DNA of 47,329 nt. Origin: an uncultured Selenomonadales bacterium (GTDB taxonomy: Bacteria > Bacillota > Negativicutes > Selenomonadales > Selenomonadaceae). Positions 7,318 through 15,835 of the stretch are shown in pieces. The notes under the pieces were generated by a model. That model saw nothing but the letters and a program-made list of their open reading frames with translations. It searched no databases and was not told the origin of the DNA. Within the stretch, counting starts at the first letter, position 1, and every line of letters starts with the position of its first letter. The DNA is taken from positions 1-47,329 of the forward strand of contig CALFJC010000100.1 of NCBI GenBank assembly GCA_937877655.1, given 5' to 3'. The position numbers were made by a program, and so were the translations under genes.

Positions 7318-8262
7318 TTATCGCTTAAATCGCTTTTCAACTTTCGTAAATATCAGCGGGATTATAAACAGGATTGAAAAAAACGGCAAAAACGCTTTGA
7401 AAAATTTGTAAGCCTCAAGACTCAAAAAAATTTTCAGCAAAGGATAAATTATTACCGCTATCACGCCCAAAATCGCAAATCCTATGATCACTCGCCACAA
7501 TCTGTCCTTGTTCGATACTCTTATCTTGAAATTTATAAATTTCTGCTCCAAAAACCACCCCAAAAAGAATGATAATCCAAATCCGAGCGCGTCAAAGGCA
7601 TCTGCCCGCGCTTTCAGAGGATCAACTATCACTTTTCCGTTCAAAATGTCTTCCGGATACGGTTTGAAGTACAAAAATGCGAAAATTATCAGCGTTATCG
7701 CCGTTCCGACTGCAAAAACCAGTAATTTCCGCTCTTCATCCTTGCCTATCCAATTAAAAAGCTTTTCCGCCGCGAAAAACAGCCCGATTGAATAAATTAT
7801 CGATACCAAAACGTCTTGCGGTGTGTGAACGCCCAAAAAATTCCGCGAAAACGCTACCGACAACACGATTCCCGCGCAGATTATTAAAAAAATTAACGGC
7901 AAAACTTTTCTGTAGAAAAATGCAAAGCCGCCGTAAATCGCCGTAGCAAATTGCGCATGTCCGCTCGGAAACGAAAAGTTTGATGCTTTTTCCAACGCCT
8001 CCGCCGAAGGAATTAACGCCGCATCTTTTATCCACGGGCGATAGACGCAAAAAGTTCCTTTTATCAGCTCGTTTATCACTCGCCCGACTTCCGCGTTGAA
8101 TAAAATGAAAATCCCCGCCTGCTTGTGAAAACACCAAAAAAGAACGGCAGGGATCGCCGCCGTCAATGCACTTTTCGGCAAGGAAGAGATCAGCGTAAAT
8201 ATTCCTTCGCCGCCCCAATCGTTACGAATTCCCTGCAGAAATATTAAATATTCTAAATCCAA
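7318..8262 (-). CDS. PAP2-family membrane phosphatase
   Basis: 314 residues with several hydrophobic spans. The three PAP2 motifs are present: K-G-T-F-C-V-Y-R-P, then FPSGH (catalytic His), then SRNFLGVHTPQD. Family members remove phosphate from phosphatidic acid, undecaprenyl-diphosphate or similar lipids on the outer face of the inner membrane; the substrate cannot be assigned. After the catalytic half comes an additional ~120-residue region with three or four more spans, longer than minimal PAP2 proteins. The start is TTG 8262, 8 nt after GGAG. It lies 19 nt downstream of the HTH-duplicate gene. Confidence 0.85.
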   Translation of the reverse strand: MDLEYLIFLQGIRNDWGGEGIFTLISSLPKSALTAAIPAVLFWCFHKQAGIFILFNAEVGRVINELIKGTFCVYRPWIKDAALIPSAEALEKASNFSFPSGHAQFATAIYGGFAFFYRKVLPLIFLIICAGIVLSVAFSRNFLGVHTPQDVLVSIIYSIGLFFAAEKLFNWIGKDEERKLLVFAVGTAITLIIFAFLYFKPYPEDILNGKVIVDPLKARADAFDALGFGLSFFLGWFLEQKFINFKIRVSNKDRLWRVIIGFAILGVIAVIIYPLLKIFLSLEAYKFFKAFLPFFSILFIIPLIFTKVEKRFKR

Positions 8263-8281
8263 AATCGGCTCTCCTTTCCTC

Positions 8282-9499
8282 TCAATCGCCGAGTATCGGA
8301 CAACCGTAATGTTCCAACACTTCGTTTATCAAATACAAATCGTAAATCTCATTCTCGATAAAATACCGCACAATCACATCTTCTTTGCGCCCGTTGCTCA
8401 AAAAATACCCCGCGCAGGAAAGTAAGGTATTCGTCTCCGTCAAATCCAACTTCATCGCAACCGCTATCGCCAAAACCGTCTTTTTGCTCGGCATATAGTT
8501 TACTCCGTTGCGAATTTTAGAGAAAATCCGCCTGTCCAAGTGCGCCGCCTTGTAAACTTCAACCTCCGTTAGATTTTTTTGCTTGATGAGTTTGAAAAGA
8601 TTATCAGAAAAATAACTGCCGGCAAGCCCGACCGCGTTTTTTACCTTCCGAACAATGATTTCAAAGGTTTTCAAATAACCTGTCGGCTCGGCGGACTTGC
8701 CGTAGCTTATCGAATACTTGGCATTGTCTTTTTTGGCGTAAGCGGGATCGTTGAAATTTTTATCGATATAAAGATCAAGCCGCTCGATTAAATTTTCATC
8801 GCGAAAAGGTTTTTCGTCCGTGCTTTTGGAGAAATCTTCCTTAATTTCCAGAGTTTTACAGCCGTAATGCGTCAAAATTTCATCAGCCAAAGACAAATCG
8901 TAAATTTCCTTGTCGAGAAAGAACGTTATCAGAACTTCTTCCGTTATATTTGCAGAAAGACAGTAATTTCCCGCCGACATGTACGGCGCACGCTTCAAAA
9001 GCGAGTTCGTCTCGCCAAAACTCAATTCAAGAGCTAAGGCAAGTGCCCAAATCGTCCTTTCTTCGGGAGTATATCTTCGTTCGTGGCGCAATTTGTCAAA
9101 AATCGCAATGTCAACGCGGGCTTTGGCGGCAATTTCGGCTTCAGAGAAATTTTTTTCCTCCATCAGATCGAAAAGATAATTCGCAAAATAATTTCGGTGC
9201 GTTTCAAGAGTTTTGGCGCGTTCTTCGTCGGTTATCGGCAAAGAATGCCCCATTTTCCCTTCAGCATAGCCGTTTTGCACATCTCGAACGTGTTTTTTGA
9301 TTTCCTCGAACAAAGATTGTTCCCTTTCGGCAGTGTAAGTGCCATTTTCTTTAAAACACTCAACACTTTCCTTGTACATTTTAAGATTTCGGAGATTTAT
9401 CGGCTTGCCGAGCTTTTCTCTGCGTTCAAACCACTTTTTATCCAAACAACGCCATTCAAGATAACTTTCAGCCTGTTCAAGGAGTTCCGGTGAAACCAA
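8282..9499 (-). CDS. unknown protein with two XRE/HTH-like repeats
   Basis: 405 residues, TTG start at 9499 behind GGAGG. Two homologous halves are visible: about residues 105-205 ('FANYLFDLMEEKNFSEAEIA' ... 'ERRYTPEERTIWALALALEL' ... 'DKEIYDLSLADEILTHYGC') and about 295-405 ('FSDNLFKLIKQKNLTEVEVY' ... 'NYMPSKKTVLAIAVAMKLDL' ... 'ENEIYDLYLINEVLEHYGC'). Each looks like a lambda-repressor-type helix-turn-helix followed by a helical tail ending in HYGC. Such proteins are common and uncharacterised in rumen and gut Firmicutes. It follows glyA by 16 nt on the same strand. Confidence 0.65.
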   Translation of the reverse strand: MVSPELLEQAESYLEWRCLDKKWFERREKLGKPINLRNLKMYKESVECFKENGTYTAEREQSLFEEIKKHVRDVQNGYAEGKMGHSLPITDEERAKTLETHRNYFANYLFDLMEEKNFSEAEIAAKARVDIAIFDKLRHERRYTPEERTIWALALALELSFGETNSLLKRAPYMSAGNYCLSANITEEVLITFFLDKEIYDLSLADEILTHYGCKTLEIKEDFSKSTDEKPFRDENLIERLDLYIDKNFNDPAYAKKDNAKYSISYGKSAEPTGYLKTFEIIVRKVKNAVGLAGSYFSDNLFKLIKQKNLTEVEVYKAAHLDRRIFSKIRNGVNYMPSKKTVLAIAVAMKLDLTETNTLLSCAGYFLSNGRKEDVIVRYFIENEIYDLYLINEVLEHYGCPILGD

Positions 9500-9515
9500 A
9501 AACTTTTACCTCCGA

Positions 9516-10757
9516 TTAATACAGCGGATATTTCTTGCAAAGTGCGGCGACTCGTTCACGCGCCAGATTTTTTTTGTCTTCATCGCTCGGATTGTCCAAA
9601 ACCAACGCGATTATGTCCGCAACTTCGCGCATATCGTCTTCTTTAAAGCCGCGTGTCGTCAAAGCAGGGCTTCCCAATCTTAAACCGCTCGTTACAAAAG
9701 GACTGCGCGGCTCAAACGGAATTGTATTCTTATTCGCCGTAATATTTACTTCGTCAAGAACGTTTTGCGCCTCTTTGCCCGTAATATTCTTGCTCGTAAG
9801 GTCGACAAGCATTAAATGATTGTCCGTGCCGCCCGAAACTATCCTGAAGCCGTCTTTTTGCAGAGTTTCGGCTAAAATCTTCGCGTTTTTGATAATCTGC
9901 GCGGCATATTCCTTGAATTCGGGCTGTAATGCCTCGAAAAATGCAACCGCTTTTGCCGCTATCACATGCATTAACGGTCCGCCTTGAATGCCGGGAAAGA
10001 TCGCTTTGTTAAATTGCTTGCCGAACTCCGCGTCTTTGCACAAAATCAAGCCGCCGCGAGGTCCTCTAAGCGTTTTATGCGTCGTCGAAGTCACTACGTC
10101 CGCAAATTCTATCGGACTCGGATGCAAACCCGCCGCGACTAAGCCCGCAATGTGCGCCATGTCCACCATTAAATACGCATTTACCTTTTTTGCAGTGCTT
10201 GCGAGCCGTTCAAAGTCAATTATCCGCGAATATGCCGACGCGCCCGCTACAATTATCTTCGGACGGCAATTTTCCGCGATTTTTTCAAGTTCATCATAGT
10301 CAATCGTCTCTGTTTCGCGATTTACGCCGTATGGAACGATTTTAAAGTACTTTCCGCTCATGTTTACGGGGCTTCCGTGCGTCAAATGCCCGCCGTCCGT
10401 CAAATTCATGCCCATTATCACATCGCCCGGCGTCGCCAATGCAAAATATACCGCCATATTCGCCTGCGCGCCCGAATGTGGCTGAACATTTGCATAGGCG
10501 CAGTTGAAAAGTTGCTTTGCGCGGTCAATGGCGAGTTGTTCTGCCACATCCACGAACTCGCAACCACCGTAATAACGCTTGCCCGGATAACCTTCCGCGT
10601 ATTTGTTCGTCAAAACCGAGCCTTGCGCCTCCATTACCGCCTTGCTCACGATATTTTCCGACGCGATCAGCTCCAATTTGTTGCGCTGACGATTCAATTC
10701 GTTTTCCACCGCCGCGAAAAGTTCCGCGTCCTTTCTCAAGCCTTCCATCAAATTCAT
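9516..10757 (-). CDS. glyA: serine hydroxymethyltransferase
   Basis: 413 residues, full length. PLP enzyme converting serine plus tetrahydrofolate to glycine plus 5,10-methylene-THF, the main source of one-carbon units. Clear motifs: 'NKLELIASENIVSKAV', 'NKYAEGYPGKRYYGG', 'QPHSGAQAN', and the PLP-lysine segment 'TSTTHKTLRGPRGG'. The ATG overlaps the stop of the upstream SnoaL-like gene (ATGA), so the two are translationally coupled. It is cytosolic. No glycine riboswitch is visible upstream. Confidence 0.97.
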   Translation of the reverse strand: MNLMEGLRKDAELFAAVENELNRQRNKLELIASENIVSKAVMEAQGSVLTNKYAEGYPGKRYYGGCEFVDVAEQLAIDRAKQLFNCAYANVQPHSGAQANMAVYFALATPGDVIMGMNLTDGGHLTHGSPVNMSGKYFKIVPYGVNRETETIDYDELEKIAENCRPKIIVAGASAYSRIIDFERLASTAKKVNAYLMVDMAHIAGLVAAGLHPSPIEFADVVTSTTHKTLRGPRGGLILCKDAEFGKQFNKAIFPGIQGGPLMHVIAAKAVAFFEALQPEFKEYAAQIIKNAKILAETLQKDGFRIVSGGTDNHLMLVDLTSKNITGKEAQNVLDEVNITANKNTIPFEPRSPFVTSGLRLGSPALTTRGFKEDDMREVADIIALVLDNPSDEDKKNLARERVAALCKKYPLY

Positions 10758-11191
10758 TCTAAAATCTCCTTTAATTTTTGATCAAACTCAAGCGACGAAA
10801 TTAAGCCGAAGAGCCCTTGCGCCGCCACATCTTTAATTATTTTGCCCTCGTCGTTGAAATAATAGAAATTCATACAGCTGAAAGAAAATTTCTTGCCCGT
10901 CGGCTCGAAATTCATAAATTTGCCGTCGTGCGTGCCGCTGCAAAGCCAATTTACCGCAATTTTATCGCCTTCAGCCGCCATATCCACTATTTCCCAATGA
11001 ATATCCGAAAAACTTTTGCGCATGAAGTCAACCACGCTCAAATAGCCCGCGCCGCCGTAAAGTTTTTCGGGAGAAATTAAACTCGCAAACTCGGCTTGCG
11101 AATCAATCAGCTCTTCCGCAAGTTTCAAGTCGTTCGTGTTAACGCAATCACGAAATCGCATCATATTTTGCTTGTTTAGCTCGATTTTCAT
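10754..11191 (-). CDS. SnoaL-like / NTF2-fold protein
   Basis: 145 residues from ATG 11191 (RBS GGGAGG). The pattern 'RFRDCVNTNDLKLAEELIDS', 'VDFMRKSFSDIHWEIVDMAA', 'DKIAVNWLCSGTHDGKFMNF' and 'FYYFNDEGKIIKD' fits the SnoaL polyketide-cyclase-like cone fold. Most members are small-molecule binding or catalytic proteins of unknown substrate. ATGA overlaps at both ends (with tsaC upstream and glyA downstream) place it in a tight three-gene unit, though no biochemical link to SHMT is known to me. Confidence 0.7.
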   Translation of the reverse strand: MKIELNKQNMMRFRDCVNTNDLKLAEELIDSQAEFASLISPEKLYGGAGYLSVVDFMRKSFSDIHWEIVDMAAEGDKIAVNWLCSGTHDGKFMNFEPTGKKFSFSCMNFYYFNDEGKIIKDVAAQGLFGLISSLEFDQKLKEILE

Positions 11192-11808
11192 ATTACCTCC
11201 CATATTTTTTCTGCCGAAATTGCTCCGTGACGTAATATTTTCGGTTTTTCGCCCGTCAAATCGATTATCGTTGATGAAATGCCGAATTTGCATTGCCCGC
11301 CGTCCAATATCAGCGGTATTTTCCCCGATAAATTGTCAAAAACTTCCTGCGCGGTCTTCGGCGGAGTTTTTCCCGATAAATTCGCGCTCGGAGCCGCTAT
11401 CGGCACGCCCGCAAGCCTTATCAGCGAAAGGGCAACGTCATTTGCCGGAAATCTTATCCCGACGCTCGATTTTCCGCACGTCACGAAGTCGGGCACAATT
11501 TTATTCTTTGATAATATTATCGTCAAGGCACCCGGCAGGAATTTTGCGAATAATTTTTCTGCCTGCGCTGAGATTCGGGCGATTTTCTCCGCCATTTCAA
11601 GGCTCGCGACGTGCAAACTCAACGGTTTATCGCTCGGTCTGCCCTTAGCCATGAAAATTTTCCTGCAAGCCGCCGCATTTAAGCCGTCCGCGCCCAAGCC
11701 GTACACTGTCTCTGTCGGAAAGGCGACAACTTCGCCTTTTTTTATCATTTCCGCCGCACGAATCAGATTTTTTTCTGTCGGCAACAAAATTTCTGTCTCC
11801 AAATCCAT
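11188..11808 (-). CDS. tsaC: L-threonylcarbamoyladenylate synthase (YrdC/Sua5 type)
   Basis: 206 residues. Makes threonylcarbamoyl-AMP from threonine, bicarbonate and ATP, the first step to t6A37 in ANN-decoding tRNAs. Motifs: 'VVAFPTETVYGLGADGLN', 'KGRPSDKPLSLHV', 'GIRFPAND', 'PIAAPSANLSGK', 'ISSTIIDL'. Only the YrdC domain is present; the C-terminal Sua5 domain of longer homologues is missing, as in TsaC. ATG 11808 follows AAAGGAG; an upstream in-frame start (11856) lacks an RBS. First gene of the overlapping tsaC-snoaL-glyA run. Confidence 0.92.
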   Translation of the reverse strand: MDLETEILLPTEKNLIRAAEMIKKGEVVAFPTETVYGLGADGLNAAACRKIFMAKGRPSDKPLSLHVASLEMAEKIARISAQAEKLFAKFLPGALTIILSKNKIVPDFVTCGKSSVGIRFPANDVALSLIRLAGVPIAAPSANLSGKTPPKTAQEVFDNLSGKIPLILDGGQCKFGISSTIIDLTGEKPKILRHGAISAEKIWEVI

Positions 11809-11843
11809 TTCTCCTTTCAAAACGTGATTATAACACAAAAAAA

Positions 11844-11866
11844 CCCTCCGACACACCGCCGAAGGG
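11844..11866 (-). terminator. terminator after the toxin gene
   Basis: On the minus strand CCCTTCG ... CGGAGGG is followed by seven T. Nearly identical in sequence to the hairpin at 12416-12438. Confidence 0.8.
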
Positions 11867-11870
11867 CTTT

Positions 11871-12146
11871 TTATTTCAAAATATTTTTTACACTTCGATA
11901 AAAATTTTCGTGAACGCCAAGCATTATCAAAGTCATAGTTTTTTCGTCGAAACTGTACGCCAAAAGGTATTGCTGATTAAAAACATTGAATTTGTGAACA
12001 AAAATTCCTTTCAAGTCGCCGACTTTTTCAACGCCGATGCTCGGATTCTCGATAATTTTTCTTATCTCTGAATTAACGACTGCTTTTTGATTCTGATGAA
12101 GTTTTTTGTAAGATTTTTTGAACTCAGTCTTTTGAAATACTTCCAT
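11871..12146 (-). CDS. RelE/ParE-type toxin
   Basis: 91 residues beginning 'MEVFQKTEFKKSYKKLHQNQ', with 'GDLKGIFVHKFNVFNQQYLL' and 'LIMLGVHENFYRSVKNILK': the small beta-sheet RelE/ParE fold, in which an Arg/Lys-rich N-terminal helix pair and a C-terminal strand form the toxin surface. RelE-like members cleave mRNA on the ribosome, ParE-like ones poison gyrase; the sequence does not decide which. It starts 3 nt after the antitoxin gene, the normal type II order. Weak RBS, consistent with lower toxin translation. Confidence 0.8.
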   Translation of the reverse strand: MEVFQKTEFKKSYKKLHQNQKAVVNSEIRKIIENPSIGVEKVGDLKGIFVHKFNVFNQQYLLAYSFDEKTMTLIMLGVHENFYRSVKNILK

Positions 12147-12149
12147 AGC

Positions 12150-12362
12150 TCATTCCTCGAACTCAAATTTCTCTGACGGCTGATTTTTAGCGATAATAAT
12201 CTTTGCAATGAAATCAACTGGCAAATCAGGATTTTCAAGCGCATTTTTCCCAACTTTCGCCCAGAAATTTATTTGATTCTCTGTCGAGCGAAAATTTGCT
12301 TTGCCCTCCGCCGCCGCAGAATTAAAAAGATTTTCTTCAATCTTAACGTTAAAATTTTGCAT
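12150..12362 (-). CDS. ParD-like antitoxin
   Basis: 70 residues from ATG 12362 (RBS TGAGGTG). 'STENQINFWAKVGKNALENP' followed by 'DLPVDFIAKIIIAK' fits the ParD-like type II antitoxin family, in which an N-terminal dimerisation/DNA-binding part is followed by an acidic tail (here 'PSEKFEFEE') that wraps the toxin. It likely autoregulates the pair. The toxin gene lies directly downstream. Confidence 0.7.
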   Translation of the reverse strand: MQNFNVKIEENLFNSAAAEGKANFRSTENQINFWAKVGKNALENPDLPVDFIAKIIIAKNQPSEKFEFEE

Positions 12363-12415
12363 TTCAATCACCTCATAATAATTTTAGCAAAAAATTTTTC
12401 TTAGTCAACGAAAAA

Positions 12416-12438
12416 CCCTCCGACACGCCGCCGAAGGG
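12416..12438 (-). terminator. terminator after the double-glycine peptide gene
   Basis: Same CCCTTCG...CGGAGGG hairpin and T-run as at 11844-11866, differing by one base in the loop. Confidence 0.8.
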
Positions 12439-12460
12439 CTTTTTTTATGGTTTTCTTTGA

Positions 12461-12745
12461 TTATTTTGATTTGATTATGTCGAGAACTTGCTCATGGGTA
12501 ATCTGCTCCCCGTTGAGACGGTATTCGTTCGCGCCGCCTCCATTCCATTGGCATTGATTTACATTTATTATTACATCGATTCCGTAATTTGTTTTCAAAT
12601 AATCTGGCAAGTCCAAATAATTTGCATTAGTTTTTTGGTTGATAACATTAAAAAGTTCAACTGTTTCACCTAATGTGCCGCCCGCAACGCCGTCGAGTTC
12701 CTCGTCGCTCATGATTTCGCCCGCAAATTTGTCTTTTTCAGCCAT
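12461..12745 (-). CDS. double-glycine-leader peptide (bacteriocin/RiPP precursor-like)
   Basis: 94 residues. The start 'MAEKDKFAGEIMSDEELDGV' followed by AGG resembles a Nif11/ComC-type leader, in which 'LSDEELxxVAGG' is cut after GG by a PCAT/ABC peptidase. The part after GG (about 70 aa) has one Cys and is Asn-rich (NVNQCQWNGGGANEYRLNGE); it is long for a simple bacteriocin. No transporter, lanthipeptide synthetase or other maturation gene is nearby, so maturation, if any, must be encoded elsewhere. RBS AAAGGAG. Many such orphan proteins exist in gut Firmicutes with no known product. Confidence 0.55.
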   Translation of the reverse strand: MAEKDKFAGEIMSDEELDGVAGGTLGETVELFNVINQKTNANYLDLPDYLKTNYGIDVIINVNQCQWNGGGANEYRLNGEQITHEQVLDIIKSK

Positions 12746-12830
12746 ATTATCAAGCTCCTTTCTGTTTTCAATCCTTTATACGTCTAAAATTCCATTTCGT
12801 TACAGAGTTTAGCAAAAAAATTTTTCGCAG

Positions 12831-13679
12831 TCAATGAAATTCGCCTGCCACTACACGATCAATGCCCGACAAGTCTTTTAAAATAGTAATGTCGGAGAAA
12901 TTTGCCGCCTCGAAAAGTTTTTTGACTGACGACGCTTGATTTATTCCAATTTCGACTGCCAAAAGTCCGCCGTCAACCAAAAATCGCGGCGCGTCTGAAA
13001 TTATTCGCCGATAAAAGCTTAAACCGTCCGCGCCTCCGTCCAAAGCGCGTTGCGGCTCCGATTTTACTTCCTTTTGCAAAGTTTTTAGCTCTGAAGTCGG
13101 TATGTAAGGCGGATTTGAGACTATCGCATTAAAAATTTGTCCTTCGAGCGGCTTGAATAAGTCTCCGCAGTAAAATTTTATCCTGTCTTCGACGTAAAAC
13201 CTGGTTGCATTGAATTTTGCGACTTCCAACGCCTCATTTGATATATCGACAGCCGCCGCTCGCGCATTCTTTACGAATTTAAGGATTGAAACGGCGATTG
13301 CTCCGCTACCTGTGCCCAAATCGGCAAAAATTACCTCTCTGCCGAGTCCGCGCAGATATTCTCCGACAAATTCGGTTAAAATTTCGGTTTCGGGGCGCGG
13401 GATAAGGACATTTTGATTCACGGCGAACGATAAGCCCATAAAATCTTTTTTTCCTGTGAGATAAGCGACAGGAATTTTTTTTAGTCGTTGAGTTATAAGC
13501 TCGTTGAAGCGCAAAATATTTTCGAGCGGCAAAATTTTTTCGGCGTCGACATACAAACTCAATCGCCGCCAACCCAAAACGTGTGCCAATAAAATTTCCG
13601 CGTCGAGTCTCGGCGAATCGACTCCGCCTTCTTCGAGCCGTGTTGTCGCCGCTTTTAAAATTTCTGCAATCGTTTTCAT
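12831..13679 (-). CDS. prmC: peptide chain release factor N5-glutamine methyltransferase
   Basis: 282 residues. Methylates the GGQ glutamine of release factors RF1/RF2. N-terminal helical recognition domain (about 1-75), then a Rossmann methyltransferase with 'FADLGTGSGAIAVSI' for SAM and the NPPY catalytic motif (VSNPPYIP) that holds the glutamine. 'VLIPRPETE' is also diagnostic. ATG is preceded by GGAGGAACG. The usual partner prfA is not in the window. Confidence 0.95.
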   Translation of the reverse strand: MKTIAEILKAATTRLEEGGVDSPRLDAEILLAHVLGWRRLSLYVDAEKILPLENILRFNELITQRLKKIPVAYLTGKKDFMGLSFAVNQNVLIPRPETEILTEFVGEYLRGLGREVIFADLGTGSGAIAVSILKFVKNARAAAVDISNEALEVAKFNATRFYVEDRIKFYCGDLFKPLEGQIFNAIVSNPPYIPTSELKTLQKEVKSEPQRALDGGADGLSFYRRIISDAPRFLVDGGLLAVEIGINQASSVKKLFEAANFSDITILKDLSGIDRVVAGEFH

Positions 13680-13727
13680 TCTCGTTCCTCCAAAAAAAAT
13701 CAGGAACGAGAAATTAAACCGCAGTTA

Positions 13728-13768
13728 TAATTCCTCATTCCTAATTCCTAATTCATAATTCCTAATTG
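13728..13768. repeat. AATTCCT-type short tandem repeats
   Basis: The intergenic stretch consists of five imperfect copies of an 8-9-bp unit (ATTCCTAA / TAGGAATT on the other strand). The same kind of unit is found after the ftsL terminator (6261-6298) and, as GGAACTAG, within the DUF512 coding region near 19928. Confidence 0.7.
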
Positions 13769-13770
13769 AA

Positions 13771-14991
13771 CTAGCGCGGTTTGGCGAAAATCATTCTGCC
13801 CGCCGAAGTTTGCAATGCGGAAGTTACTTCAACGGAAATTGTCCTGCTTAAATATCTGTGTCCGTTTTCGATAACGATCATTGTGCCGTCATCAAGATAG
13901 CCGACGCCTTGACCGGGCTCCTTGCCGTCCTTGACGACTTGAACGCGCATAGTTTCGCCGGGAATCACGACGGGTTTAACGGCGTTGGAAAGTTCGTTGA
14001 TATTCAGAACTTGAACGCCGCGCAGTTGAGCGACTTTGTTAAGGTTGAAATCGTTAGTAATGATTTTGCCGCCGAGTTTTTGCGCGAGCCGCACCAATTT
14101 AGAATCGACGCCTTGAATATCTTCAAAATCGACGTTCATAACTTCGACTTCCATATTAGAATCGTCTTCGCGGATTTTTTGGAGAACATCAAGCCCGCGC
14201 CGCCCGCGAACTCTGCGCAATGTATCTGGCGAATCAGCGATATATTGTAATTCTTCCAAAACGAACACGGGGATTAAGAGCGTGCCTTCCAAAAAACCTG
14301 TCTTGCAAATGTCGGCAATGCGCCCGTCAATGATAACGTTCGTATCGAGCAACTTATAATTTTTATCTTTGTGCTCTTGGAGCTTGACGAGATTAACTTT
14401 TGCCTTTTCTTCGGGCGGATTTTCTTTCGGAGCGGGTTCTTCAGCGATTTTTTCGACTTTTTCGGGCTCCTTAACTTCTTTTGCGGCTTTATCAGCCTCG
14501 CGGTTGCGCAAAACTTCTTTTATGAAACCGAAACTGTTAGAAATTTCTTTTCGCTTTTTGATCGTGATTCTGACGCCCAAATAACCGAGCACCAAGCTGA
14601 AAATGATTGGGATATAATTTCCGACGATTGGAATGCGGGCAAAAGCACTGCCCAATAAATTTGCAATTATAAGTCCGATAGCCAAGCCGCTCGCTCCGGC
14701 GATAACGTCATTGATTGGCATTTTGCTTAGTTGTTTTTCGACGAACGAAGTAAATTTTCCGAGCTTGCCGATTAAATACGGCGACACAAACCATCCTCCG
14801 AGCCCGCCGAGCGTCGCGCCCGCCAAAATGCAGACGAGATTTGCCATTGTCAATCGAAAAATGCCCGTGTTGACTTGAAAAAATTCCAGATTGATGTACG
14901 AGATTAAAAAAGGGCTGGCTTGGTGTAAAGCTGCGCCGCCGATTATCGCGCACGTCAACGTGATGAAAAATTTTATCGCTTTGTCAAGCAT
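13771..14991 (-). CDS. PIN/TRAM-domain membrane protein (YacL-like)
   Basis: 406 residues. N-terminal third has about four membrane spans; then a charged Lys/Glu/Pro linker (about 175-205). A PIN nuclease-like domain follows with the expected acidic residues (LLDTNVIIDGR, VLEELQYIADSPD, ITNDFNLNKVA), and a C-terminal TRAM RNA-binding domain ('MRVQVVKDGKEPGQGVGYLD'). YacL-type proteins are conserved in Firmicutes; the ribonuclease role is predicted rather than proved. ATG 14991 is preceded by GGGAGGTG; the frame extends 13 codons further upstream without an RBS. Confidence 0.88.
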   Translation of the reverse strand: MLDKAIKFFITLTCAIIGGAALHQASPFLISYINLEFFQVNTGIFRLTMANLVCILAGATLGGLGGWFVSPYLIGKLGKFTSFVEKQLSKMPINDVIAGASGLAIGLIIANLLGSAFARIPIVGNYIPIIFSLVLGYLGVRITIKKRKEISNSFGFIKEVLRNREADKAAKEVKEPEKVEKIAEEPAPKENPPEEKAKVNLVKLQEHKDKNYKLLDTNVIIDGRIADICKTGFLEGTLLIPVFVLEELQYIADSPDTLRRVRGRRGLDVLQKIREDDSNMEVEVMNVDFEDIQGVDSKLVRLAQKLGGKIITNDFNLNKVAQLRGVQVLNINELSNAVKPVVIPGETMRVQVVKDGKEPGQGVGYLDDGTMIVIENGHRYLSRTISVEVTSALQTSAGRMIFAKPR

Positions 14992-15108
14992 AAGCTTCAC
15001 CTCCCATAAGATTTGAGGCAAGCCTAACATATATTTCTGAAATTTTACTGATTGAGCGGCGCGATAAAGAATTTCTTATCATCATTTAACAAATCGGCGG
15101 CGTTTCGA

Positions 15109-15136
15109 TTGACTTCAACAGAGAAATTAGTATAAT
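15109..15136 (+). promoter_or_regulatory. sigma-70-type promoter of the 15171 nitroreductase gene
   Basis: TTGACT (15109-15114), 16-bp spacer, TATAAT (15131-15136), about 34 bp before the start codon. Confidence 0.7.
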
Positions 15137-15170
15137 CCTTAACGAAAAAGATTTTGTGGAGGTTGATTGT

Positions 15171-15773
15171 ATGGAATTCAGGAAAGTAATCGAAAAACGG
15201 CGCACGACACGGCAATTTTCCGACAAACCGGTCGAACTTGACAAGATTAAGCGGATAATCGAAGCGGGAATCAAGGCTCCGACGTTTGATCACATGCGCA
15301 GATGGAATTTTATCGTTTTGACAGAAGAAAATTCCAAATCCAATGTCATTTCGCTGATAAAAGAGTTGCCTTGTTCGATAAAAGAGCCGAAAAGCCCGTT
15401 TCAAGAGATGGTTAAGATAGCATTTCCGAAACAACGCACAATGTTTGAACAATCGAAGGTAATAATCCTGCCGATTTTCAAAAGACACAGGGGAATTGCG
15501 AATGAAGAGGCATTCGGCAGACGATTTATGGATTTTGCGGAAATCTGGTGCGTGATAGAGAATATTTTTCTCGCGACAGCCGATGAAGGCTTGGCAAACA
15601 CAATGCGAATCCCGACCGACAAGCAACCGGAACAAATTTTGCAAGCGGTGGGCTGTCCGAACGATTATATTCTTCCGTGCATGATAGGAATCGGCTACGC
15701 GGCTGAAAATGCCGAATATCCGACGCAAATTTATCCTAAACTTGAAGATTGCATTCATTTTGAGAAATGGTAA
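15171..15773 (+). CDS. nitroreductase-family oxidoreductase
   Basis: 200 residues from ATG 15171 (GGAGG 7 nt upstream; an ATG at 15156 is in frame but overlaps this RBS). 'MEFRKVIEKRRTTRQFSDKP' is the FMN-binding opening, followed by 'IKAPTFDHMRRWNFIVL' and a C-terminal 'GIGYAAENAEYPTQIYP'. Third nitroreductase-fold gene in the window, and the most divergent in the middle ('FKRHRGIANEEAFGRRFMDF'). Substrate unknown. It has its own promoter and terminator and is divergent from the PIN/TRAM gene. Confidence 0.85.
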   Translation: MEFRKVIEKRRTTRQFSDKPVELDKIKRIIEAGIKAPTFDHMRRWNFIVLTEENSKSNVISLIKELPCSIKEPKSPFQEMVKIAFPKQRTMFEQSKVIILPIFKRHRGIANEEAFGRRFMDFAEIWCVIENIFLATADEGLANTMRIPTDKQPEQILQAVGCPNDYILPCMIGIGYAAENAEYPTQIYPKLEDCIHFEKW

Positions 15774-15781
15774 GAAAAAAA

Positions 15782-15809
15782 ATCCCTTCGGCGTCTGAGT
15801 CGGAGGGAT
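15782..15809. terminator. bidirectional terminator between convergent genes
   Basis: ATCCCTTCGGC / GTCGGAGGGAT with a short loop, A-run on the left and T-run on the right. It serves both the nitroreductase gene (plus) and coaBC (minus). Confidence 0.8.
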
Positions 15810-15835
15810 TTTTCGTTTGATATACAGAAATTTTT

